Part shown: positions 1 to 10,800 of the stretch, in pieces
Layout of the letters: the number at the start of each line of letters is the position of its first letter
How positions within the stretch are numbered: position 1 is the stretch's first letter
Assembly: GCA_910574455.1 (NCBI GenBank)
Contig: CAJSYZ010000008.1
Location: 1,174,637-1,238,636, forward strand
Source of the DNA: Trichaptum fuscoviolaceum
Lineage: Eukaryota > Basidiomycota > Agaricomycetes > Hymenochaetales > Trichaptaceae
Reading direction: 5' to 3'
DNA length: 64,000 nt
Made by a program: the position numbers and the translations under genes
Notes under the pieces: generated by a model
Told to the model about the DNA's origin: nothing
Seen by the model: the letters and a program-made list of their open reading frames with translations, nothing else
Databases searched by the model: none

Positions 1-600
1 GCAGGATTGCAGGACAGCAATCCTTGACTGCTGTCGTGTTGGCTTACTCAAGGCCAGACAGAGGTCGGCTTGGGACGCAGTGGAACTATCTCCTAACTGC
101 ACTTCATGACTGTGGACGCGAGGCCGGGATCTGGTATCCGGGCATAGTCGAGGACGTACGAGGTCTCGGGATAGCTATGGCTATAGCTATGGCTGTGGCA
201 GCTATGGCTATGGCTATGGCTATGGTGAGTGACTCGGGACTATGGCGAGGTACGGGGTTCGCTGGAGCGGGGAACAGAGCATGACGGGAGCGGGGAGTGC
301 GCAGGGGATCATCCTAGAGTTGGGGGAATGACGAGGTGGGCTAGGGATGGATCAAGACACGGGGACGAGGTGGGGGACTGACGAGGAGACATGGGCGAGG
401 ACAGGCAGTGGCAAGGAGGTCATAGCGGGGCAGAACTCTTAGCAGGAGAATGCATGGCAAAGCAGAGGTTCTTCCGGGATCAGAGAGCGGGGGATCCTTT
501 TGGGATCTAGCCAAGGTCGCGATCCTGGGTTTCAGTACATGGGATTCTGTTCGGGATTGCCTTAGACATGTTGGGGTCCTGGGGGATCTCGACAAAAAAC
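1..600. other. low-complexity GA-rich stretch, no intact gene
   Basis: The + strand is rich in GGC-TAT/GAC/CGG triplets. Around 170-226 one frame reads R-T-R-S-R-D-S-Y-G-Y-S-Y-G followed by further Gly-Tyr pairs, then a GTGAGT that would serve as a splice donor at 225. This resembles the Arg/Gly/Tyr-rich tail of an RNA-binding protein, but the frame meets stops about 60 bp upstream and again downstream, and no RRM or other domain is visible. The window edge may hide the rest of a gene. I see no convincing complete coding region here. Confidence 0.4.
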
Positions 601-961
601 ACTGATTTTGCTTATCGTTGATTACTTGTAGAACGGCCTATGATAATTTATTGTATATTCTTAGAATTTTAGTTGGTACTGGTGCCTCAACGGCCATTGA
701 TTCTCTTGAGCAATGTGCGCAAAGACTCCACAATTGAGGCTGTTGGTTGTTTTTCATTAGTTTCCTTTGCTGTTTCTCCTCTTCTTTCTGATTCTTTTAC
801 TACTCTTTTATTCTTCTTGGCTTCCCTACACTCCCACCCCCTTATCACTTATTTTGTTTTCAGCGGTATTACAATTTCCATAGCTGATAAAATACATAAG
901 AATGGTATTTATTTAAAACAAAAGAAATAAAAAAATTACAAAACTTTATTTACATTAGTCT

Positions 962-1056
962 GAGTTGAACCCGTAGTCTGTTGGATAGATTACAAAGCAG
1001 GAAGAGTTCCGCCTGCCAACCTTTACCAGAGTTGGGGAGCTAAACCCATTGACCCA
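962..1056 (-). repeat. tRNA-like relic with A-box and B-box (possible SINE)
   Basis: Read on the minus strand, TGGGTCAATGG at 1056-1046 resembles a pol III A box and GGTTCAACTC at 971-962 matches the B-box consensus GGTTCRANYC. They are about 73 bp apart, which is longer than in most tRNA genes, and I cannot fold a clean acceptor or T stem. An A/T-rich tract follows at 905-955. The most likely reading is a decayed tRNA gene or a tRNA-derived SINE. Confidence 0.25.
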
Positions 1057-1270
1057 CTTGTCCAAGTAATTACAAGAGTCAGTTATCTTATATATCATAC
1101 AACAATTCTCGTAAATTTACTAGATAAGATATTATACATTTCCAGCAATACTATTATTGATTAAGAGGAACCAAACAAGATAATCAACAATAAGAAATAT
1201 ATTTAAAAAGTATACATGATAATATTTTAGTACAGAAAGATATAACATATCTATAGTATCTGGAAAACAA

Positions 1271-1484
1271 GTTACGTATAACTTTTCTGAACCACAGACA
1301 CCTTAATGTAAACCACTGTATAGCTGCATATAGTTACGTAAGGCAGAACTGTACTACCGAGAGCTAAAAATGTGAAGAGTAGCAAGCTAAAACCTGTAAG
1401 TAAAGGTATAAAGTTATGTACAAAAGTTGCGTAATGAGTTACGTAAAGACAAAAAAGTTACGTATGTTCCACTAAAGTTGCGTA
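1271..1484. promoter_or_regulatory. cluster of GTTACGTA / GTTGCGTA octamers
   Basis: GTTACGTA occurs at 1271, 1333, 1438 and 1457, GTTGCGTA at 1426 and 1477, and the variant GTTATGTA at 1413, all on the + strand within about 215 bp. The core TTACGTAA is the type of palindrome bound by Yap/AP-1-like bZIP factors. The cluster ends 160 bp upstream of the start codon at 1644, so it could act as an array of operator sites for that gene. It could equally be a decayed tandem repeat. Confidence 0.35.
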
Positions 1485-1643
1485 AAGCATGCAAAACCTC
1501 AAAGCTCGAATACTTGTCGATAAATGCTGTCATACTCTCGGACGCCCACTCTTCGTGTCGGCCTTAAACCTGTTCACTCGTCAGTACTGTACTTCCATCA
1601 CTGTCTGCAACAACGATAAACTTGTTTACTATCTGTGTGGAGA

Positions 1644-4600
1644 ATGGCCGCGTCCTCATCTACTCTGATGCCGCCAAGGTCAACACCATATACATATAAT
1701 CCTCCCAGCTCTCCGCAAGTCAGTACGCGTCCACGGCCACCATTCGCTATCCAATCTCCGTCTGGCCCTGGCGTACTTCCATCGACACCAGGTGCTACCT
1801 TGCCAGTCTTCAAAGCTCCAGCGCACAAGCATGCACACCACCTGCATTCAATACCTCCGAGAGAGAAGTCAACACGGACCCTGATTCTAGACCACCTGCT
1901 GTGGGTGCATGCTCGGACACGGTTACAGCAAGCTAGAGCGGAGCTGGGTATGGCTGTGAGCAAAGATGCCGCAGCTGAGGCGGGAGAAACTCCAAGGGTG
2001 GAAGAATCGGACAAGGAAACGGAGGACCCAGAGGAGCTGAGCGACGACGAAGTCGTTCTGAACATTAAGTTTGGTGCTAAGGATCACGAGCGGAACGAAC
2101 GTTTACCGGCCGAAGATGAATACGAGCAGTCGCAGAACCTTACACTTGCACATGCACTACGTCTACGCGCTGACGGGGTGGAGAAAGTTCTCATCGCCAT
2201 GTTGGATCAACCGCCCGAAGTGCAACCACCATACGCGGACGAAGATGCTCCTCGAACGCCGCCTGCAATACACGGAGAAGGAGAACACCATTTTCCTAAT
2301 GGTGTCCGACTTCGGCTTGCGCTCAGTACACTAGTCAACGACCTCTTCTCCCGGGACATTCCAACACCGCTTTCTCCTCGTCCATCGAACACTCCGACAT
2401 ATCAGGCGCGTAATGCACAGACTCCGTCCGGTACTCCGAACATGGGCCCTCTAACCGGTGCTATCAAGTCTTCTCCTAGCAATCTCGTATTGCCTCCGTC
2501 AGCGGTCGGCAACAAACATCTCCGAGCCGCAGATGAATTCCTCGATAACGGCCTTCCTATCGCCCTGATCCCACTAGCTTCTATTGCCAGCTTTTCGTTA
2601 CACCAAGATCGTAGTACGGATCAGCCTACGGGAGGGGCTACCTCTTTACCCAGTATCTCGTCGTTCACAAACGTGGATGCAGACCCGACTACAGACACGT
2701 TACCCCCTATTCTCAACGCGGTTTCGTCTTCCCAGGTGCGTAATCTTCCTTCACTCTTTCACTCAATCGTCCAACACCTTCAGTTTCGCTATGGGAGGAA
2801 CATTTGTGCTTCTTGCACATGTGACTTCGCACGTCTGTCAATTGAGGCTTTACCTCTGGGATTGTTGTTGTCAGAGGATTTACCTCTGCAATGAGAGACT
2901 AATATCCTTCCCTTTTCATACATTCGTTATGAACTCCAGTTTTCTTACACTTCCAACTGTCTGAGAACGCTACTTTGAGACTGATCGAGAAAGCAAGTTT
3001 TTCAGACCATGTTAGTCTGATTGACTGAAGTTCTGTCTACATTGTTCTTCCTCGCTTCGCATATTTCATCGCTATTCAAATGCCGTCACGAACAAAGTTT
3101 CATCTCACCTGTGTAAGACCTCTACGGGCCGATCTAACGGAACTTTTCCACCTACTCAGACACAACCTACTCGACCTCGCCGTGCATCAGGACGAGTACT
3201 CAATCTGTACGATGCGGGCGCCGATCCAAGCACGGCGAACTCTCCCCCGTCTCTCCGCTGTCCTCGACACCTGCATCATACATGCCAAATATGCGCTCCG
3301 GCCAGGGCTTTGTCTATGACAGCGGGATCGGGCGGACCGCCTCAGTACGCAAGTGGGGCTTCCCCCAAGAGCCCCACCCAGAATCGTGGCGCCATCGTAC
3401 TCGGTAGTGGCGGAAAGTCAACGATACCTGGAATGGGAGCCATAGCACCCAGCCTCGCGCCGTGGAAGACTGGCGCAGGCGTCGGGGCTGGACTCGCAAA
3501 GCCGGGTGTCGAAGGCACGGTGTTAAGGCGACGTACGATATCCCACCACACGACCTCTCATCCAACAGCGAAGGACGCAGGTCCGTGCTCTTCCGGAGGG
3601 AAGCTCGCTGACCTGATTCCACGGTTCATCCGCCTAAGCGCACTCGTCGCTGTTGAGCTAGGTCGTGAAGCAAAAGAAAAGGAAGACGACGCCATCAAGT
3701 CTGGCGATAGCAGCAAGCAGTCTGGTGCGCGGTCTGACGTGTCGTCACTTGGGAGGGACTCTGACGATGAAGACGAGCCAGTCACTGGTGGAAGCGTTGG
3801 ACCTCAGACCCCTCGGACGTCGGCATTGAAGCGCACATCATGGACTTCACCGTATCTCCTGTCGCTTTCCTTCAGACCGACACGAGAGTGGTATGCGATG
3901 TTGGCTGGCCTGCTAAGTCGTGCCGTTGTTGAGGGGTATTTAAGTCGTGGATGGAAGGGTCCACAGGGGATGGAGTGTCTGCTTGGTGTAGGCCTTGGTT
4001 TAGGACCCAACCTTATGAAAGGTGGGCCCTCTTCACAAGGAACTAGGCCGGGCGAAAGCACTGATAAGGGCACATTCAATTTAGACGATGAGGACGAATT
4101 TGCTCACTTGGATCCTGACGACTGCCCTTCTTTAGTAGATGCAGCAAAAATCTTGTTCCCTAACTTATGCAAACAGCTACCCTATACATGGCAGCGACGC
4201 GATAGGCCTGACGATGGCCCTGAAGCGGAGTACGAGATGGAGATGCTCGAACGAACGGCTGAGGTGAGTGACGACTCCTCAGGTGGAACATGATCTTATT
4301 TGTACGACTTGCAGTTTTTGACCGTCCCGTCGACGACTCCCGACTTATCGACTCATTTGGAAGACCTGGCGTACAAATTCCCGGCAGAGCCCATCGAACG
4401 CGCGGTCGTACGCTTCTGCGAGGCTATCGCAAACTGGAGGGGGCTTCCGGAACTAGAAAATGTAAGATCACCGTTTATCATCCTAGCTACAGTTGGTATT
4501 GATCGAATCATAGTACAAGAAAAATCATGGCCCCCCGGCGCCGTCGAGGACGAGTGCTGCACAGCAGCCTTCTATCGACTCTCTGGTGCAATCAGCTACG

Positions 4601-4801
4601 GGAACGTTACAGAGCGTTGCTTCCTTGCCTCGCCCGCCGAAAGCAGCGATCGAGAGATACTTCGTAGCGCCTCCACCCCCACCCCCACCTGGCACGAAGA
4701 GGCGACGCTCGAACACCACTACGTCTGGGAAGGCGGGCGAGCAGCGAGCGAAGAAGACGCACTTCGAGACTGACGAGTGGACAGGGCCGTACGGCATCTA
4801 A
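1644..4801 (+). CDS. conserved-looking uncharacterised protein, four exons, about 876 aa
   Basis: I do not recognise a named domain. The best model joins 1644-2735, 3160-4263, 4315-4461 and 4514-4801. All junctions are phase 0 and the exons sum to 877 codons with the stop. The start is an ATG followed by A-A-S-S-S. The first half is Pro/Ser-rich with an acidic patch (E-E-L-S-D-D-E). The middle holds a hydrophobic segment, ADLIPRFIRLSALVAVELGR, and an aromatic block, EWYAMLAGLLSRAVVEGYLS, followed by a Leu/Gly-rich stretch. These look like buried helices of a folded domain. The C-terminus has a polyproline run and a basic, probably nuclear-targeting stretch (G-T-K-R-R-R-S). The intron at 2736-3159 (424 bp) is long for this genome and may contain a further small exon. 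The role is unknown. Confidence 0.6.
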
Positions 4802-7800
4802 CAACATGGCTGTGTGAGCAAATGGGCCCCTTCTCGTCTTTCGCGGTAAACCACGCTGTTGAGCAGATGCGAGCCGCATGGACGATACGTTATTGATTGT
4901 ATGATGATATTTTCCGACGTGATATGAACAAACGAATGTTGAACCTTATACAGCTTGGTGCGCCCGTCCATCGATAGATCTATCACTGGTTGCGCGACCC
5001 CGAAAGCCTCCATAACTCATCGCATTCAGTATTGCAATATCTTCATTCGTAAAAAGCGACGTTCCTCTCGATCCTTTCTTGTCCCGGACAACCTGGGGTT
5101 TTCCAGCAGAAGACCGCGCAAGATGACAAAACATCCGCCCTCCATTCTTTCTCTCTTCGCCGCCTACTCCCTTCTTGTGTGGAAATACCTTACTTCTGAT
5201 TTCGATTTTGAGACTACTCTCAAGCGGTTTCTTCCCAGGATTTACGACTTCTCTGATACGATTCCAGGGTTTTCCCTTCTCCCTTTCATCCATTGACCGA
5301 ACTTTTCTCCCGCGCATTCCGGTGGCTTCGAACAGTGCGCTGACAGAGCTGAGAAGACATTTTCGGGTACCCGTAGCCCTCGGCTTCAACCGCATTTCTG
5401 CGAACTTGGACAGAGAATGCAGAAGCAGCTCCTAATGCGTGGGATGTACTGAGATCAACGTTAAGGAGTTCTCGGGGTTCACCTTTCTTTGGCTGTGCCC
5501 TGCTCGTTTCTCATAATCAAGGCCGTTCGCATCGATTCTCCGTTGACTGCGAGTGTTTTGGGCGTCGCATCAATATGATGGATTGTTAGCCTGAGCTGTT
5601 ATCGGCCCTCTGGATCGTGGAGCTCTTGCACAGCTCATATTATCGTGCTATCTAGCCTACGTAGGGTTTGCCATCGCCCAACTCAAGATTACCCGTTATT
5701 GTTTTCCTCGATTCAGCCGAACTGACCAAGGACTTGGTTCTGCTGTAATTGGTACCCGGAGGCACCCAGCTCAAGCCACTTAACCTCCCTATCTTCCAAC
5801 AGACACAAGCGCCTTCAAGGCTGTTTGATGCTCTGTTAATTTGCGGACAAAGAGAGCGTACATCGTCCGACTACTTCGGCGCGAAACATTGCCCGATTTC
5901 TCCTGAGTAACTTGCGTGTACGCCTTCGTCCTACTCAAAACGATTCGGCGCGCGGATATCATAAAAACCCCGGGATGCTATACGTTGTCGGCGGATCTCA
6001 ACGCATCTCCACGAATGGGCGTCCAGTGACGGCGGACTCGCGATAGCTTCCACGACATTCGAACATCTACATTAAAACCCTATCTTTTTTAAGATTCCTA
6101 CCATGTTCTTCTATAGCTGAGTGCAGACGAATAATAGGTTGCCGGAAACAGCTGTGTTGCTTGACTAACGCAACGGCTTGTACTGCTACACTATCAAGTC
6201 ATCCCACCAAGATAGGCACTCTCCGAAGACATACTATAATGGTTATAGCCTCCTGGAACCCCGATGTAAATGTTTTCTGTGAATATTTAAATTGCCTTGT
6301 GCGAACGACTGAAATCCATGTTCTCGACAGCATCTCTCCGAAGCCAAATTTGTGGGCATTGATGGAGTCTGATATGGAAGCATCAGCTATGCATTCCGCT
6401 CTGTTTGCCTCTCACTCGGAACAGCTGTGCAGGACTTCGATTGTGATATTTGCATCTCTAAAAGCATGTCCGAACGTTATGCTTTTCATCTACACCCCAC
6501 GAAATGTCTTTTCTTGGAAGGACTCTGGGATGTGACTAATCGACAGTCTACTGACCCAAAATACCTGCTCGGGTCACGGGATTTTGGTACATCTCTTTCC
6601 CTGTTGAGGTCGAGACTCTTTCCTTTGAATTGAGTACACAATCTCTTTACGACTCGTGAGCCCCAATGCTTAACGTGAGCGAGCTATTTTTTCTACCGGC
6701 TTTTAAGCGATTTAGGCCACTCTTCAAATATGTTGTATTCTCATGATGCAAAGGGATTTGTGCCCTGCCCGATGATCATCAGTATATCAAGCCGATCCAT
6801 ATACTGAAAGGAACGCTCTTTTGTCCTAGCGCTTTACATATTGGATGGCATTCGTGAGAGCAAAGGACTTTCTTGCGCCCTATTCTAAATGACACTAAGC
6901 ACTCGGAGAGTTCTTAGCATTCAGTGTGCTTACTTTCCATCTCCGATGACAAGCAAGTTTTTCAACATCACTAGAGTGTACTCTTAGCGAACAAATCACT
7001 TACAGCTTTTGACTGCCAGAATTAAAGCATATTTGCCCAGAATCTCCGGGATATGTGGCCTACTGCTATAGTAGTCACTAGTGAGAATTCATTAGAAATT
7101 ATCGAGTCATCAACATATTTCGGCGGATACCGTGGCTGTAGTGGTCATATTATTCTATCCACCTACCAAGTAGTAGCCCGAGCATTTAACGACACTGGGC
7201 GACTTTGGTCTCATTGTATATGGTATGTTCGCCGCGATGAATTTATATTTATCATGTCAGACACTACTGATTTCTGTCTGGTTTCAGGTCAACTGTACCT
7301 CAGCCGTCGATGATTTCTTGCCCAACAAAATTACTGGTTCCGCGATACAAAACTTTAATAGTGGCCAAAAAGAACTGGAAATTGGTGTCTACAGTCTCTC
7401 ATGACGAAGTTGTATGTGCCCATGGTCCGTGATGCTGATAATATGAATTCTCCTTTTCTCATTTATATCAGTTACAAAACAGCGTAAAGAAGAACTCACA
7501 CAGATAAATCAAATTACATATGAAGGACAAAATAATTCGATGAAAGGTTGCGTAAGTGATGGTGTGGATAGCCAGGAATTGAAGGGTAAGCCGTTAACTA
7601 TTAGAAGACTTGAGTTGCTATTACTACTGATCAGTAGTTATTTCAACTTAGCTGATTTGTGGTATCTCCATGTTCGATTTAGAACAGCCAACATTATTCA
7701 GGTGGAACAGAGGTATATCTGGCCAGTGGCTTCGGGTGTAATATTCGAATTTGGTAAAGTTCCTCATCCGATCCCAACTCTGTTATGATACAATACTCAA

Positions 7801-10800
7801 ACAATGACCCACATCATTGACTGAAATAGCGAGGCTGTGTCTTCGGCGGCGGGTCGGCGGAGGATGCTTGCTTGGTGCGATTGGTCAGAAACTCGGCCCA
7901 CTACTCCGGACTTGAAAATCGATCTTTAAGTTCATCACATCACTACGGTCAATATCTGTACCTTCTCATCTCATCTGTCACGCCTCCGTCTACACTAAAT
8001 GCTTTGAGGACGATGGACGGTCACAGAACTCAGAATGGAACTCACAAGGGAAATCTTACCTGCATCCAGTGCCTACTGTATCGCAATGATACAGACTTCA
8101 AGAATTATCTATACCCTAATCAAACGCACTTAAATGGATAATCTCACATCAGCATGACTATATTTTCATACATGCTGTACAGGTATGTCCAACTGGACCA
8201 CTGACCCGATATATGCAGGGCTCAGATGGACATACGCCATATCACCCCTCATTCATCTATGCGTGTGTATTTCTGTACCCTCTCAGCTGTCAGTTGGTCT
8301 TCGCCGGGCGGCTATACAAGCAATGTCCGAAAAAACCAGCTATGCCGAGCGATTGCGGCACTTCTTGGATAAAACGTCTATCTTGGGCATTTACAAAGAT
8401 GAATTATGTATTTGCCTCGAATATGCTAAAGTACTGTAGCTATCTCAGTCATCTCTAGTACCAGTCAAACAAATGTTCCAAGCGATTTTAGTCGGAACTC
8501 ACAAATTATTATTGACCCAATACGCAGCTGTTCTGTGGTTCCAGTGACGACTATCGACATCACCTCCTATTAGTGTTGTGTTCCACTCACTCACCTTACT
8601 AAGGCTGTTCTTAGGAGAACCACATCGGGAGAAACTCCGGAACGATCTTCATTCTTGTGGCCATATCACAGAAGAGAATTATAGACAAATATGTCACTTG
8701 TCTTTAAGGTCAGATAGATCAAACTCAAATAGCGGTAACTCTACATCTCAAACTTGAAGAACTGCCGCATGGAAAGCCCAGGGCAGTGATGTAGATGCCC
8801 TGGATACAAATACGACTATGCAGTGAGCTGTGTCACTCTTTCCATAGCATCGGCATATGGGCGGTGATTGATAGCATGGGTGGCCCAAAACACAGGTTGA
8901 AGTGGGTCCGCCTTGTTCTCGGAAGATTTGTCGTGGGAAAGTTGTACGACGGGAATTCCCTTATATAGGTACATGACCGACTTGCTTCCAAGACGGCACT
9001 GCATCACTGGCAGTAAAAGATCGCCCCCTTTTTCTTGTGTTGCTCAAAGGAGCAAAGAGTTAGCACTGCATACTATCAGGCCCTACAGCGTGGTCCCGCA
9101 CAAATTTGGCTTGTATCCGATCATATAACATTAAATTTTAAAACACACTGGGCGCAAAGTTTACGTGCCAGTGGATTATAAACAGGTTTAATCGGATTTC
9201 AGTCGAGAGTTTTTCCGTACTTCAAGCTGATGATTGAGAATGAGGCTATTTGGAAATCAGAAAGACTTGGAAGCTCCGTGTAGCTACCGGTGGAGATGGT
9301 TGGTCTACTCGGCGGAAGACGCGAGCTTTCCTAAGTGGCCTTGAGCAAACCTTATTCGTGCCCCTGGGTTGCTGAAATTTCTCATCATAACCACAGCTAC
9401 CCATCATCTCATAAGTATAATCAAAGCTTTTGAGTTCAAGTACGAGACGCTTATAGCGACTGATCACAATACTCTGAGACACGATCGTATGTATGACATT
9501 TGGGACAGCATGGAGTGCTCGTTTAATTACTACACCCGTCTTGTATACCCCTGCCGAATATTAACATAGTCCATCGATATGATCTTACTGGTGTAAAGAG
9601 AGACGATGAAGCACTAGAGCGGGTGTTGAATAGCATTGATCAGGGATTACCCGTCAACTCACACACGTACTATCCAGCGGTCGCAGAGCCGAGGATCTGC
9701 AATGCCATCCGTGAGTATGATGTTGGGAGACAGAGACTGAAAGCAGGGCTTGATTGTGATGCTTTCGATTGCAGTCCCCCGTATCGTATCAAGTGTCCTA
9801 TCGGCCGGCATCCACTCGCTCCGCCGCGGGCCAGTGCCCATACATGTGGACACAAAACTCTCGAATAAATCACCGCTGGCGATGAAAAGGGAACAAGGGA
9901 TGATTAATTCGACACCGACATGTAATATCACTGTATCAGAGAATACGATAATGAAAAACTGGCCAGCTTGTTGGAAGAGGACTTGATCCGATAGACTATG
10001 TTAAGAACTTTTACTTCTTCCACATTATCATGAGAAGTATCGGCTATGTATGAGAGCAACCCTAAAAGAGTAGGCGTAAAAATTTGTGGAAAAAAATGAG
10101 AAGGATTTAAAGAGAGGAAGGCTAAAGAGACGGAAACAGTGGATGCACATATACATGTGACAGATTACCGACATCCATGATAAAGACATATCACCCCTTC
10201 TAATTGTTCCTCTACGCAGAGTGAACAAGAATAAAATGGTAGAAGTTGACGGCAAGAAAAATGAGAAATCCTCGATGCTAATCAATGCTATGCTAGCTGC
10301 ATGTGGTATTTGAATTGATTGCACAGCAGATGCCTTTGTTGATGGGTCTCAGAAGCGAGGCTGGAACGTTCAAGACGAGCAGAAACTCAGAACGCACCGG
10401 TTAGCGATTGAACTAAAGTAGAAATGAAAATGTCAGCGACACTGAAATGAGTAGTGAATTGGACTTGCGATTACCTCGTTTCAAGTTATCGTCATATCGT
10501 ACGGAGTTCCTAGCTGCAGATATGTATGTGAGTATACTCTTCATAGTCAATCATTTATCTGTTACCCACTTTTACGTCTTCATTAGATGTGACCGCAAAA
10601 AATTGCGACGTTGACAGAGTGGCACACTTCAAGCAATATGGTCATCGAAGGATCATAAAACTCAGGACATTCCTTATCTGTGAAAAGATTGTGAGAAAGA
10701 TGAACTATAGGAGCCTGCTAGTACATGCCTTCTTGCAAGCCTCACTGCTAATTTCTCCGCCAAACAGCTTGCTATCATGTTCCTGAACCGCTATCTTGCT

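Larger units (their letters stand above)
601..1643. other. AT-rich intergenic region upstream of the 1644 gene
   Basis: This stretch is clearly richer in A and T than the flanking genes and has no coding frame of note. It holds a degenerate tRNA-like segment on the minus strand near 962-1056 and a cluster of GTTACGTA-like octamers from 1271 to 1484, both described separately. The last 150 bp form the presumed promoter and 5' leader of the gene starting at 1644. Confidence 0.6.

Noticed and set aside
9246..9569. Retrotransposon RNase H-like fragment
   Set aside because: Neither strand shows the expected catalytic spacing, and no reverse transcriptase or integrase motif lies nearby.
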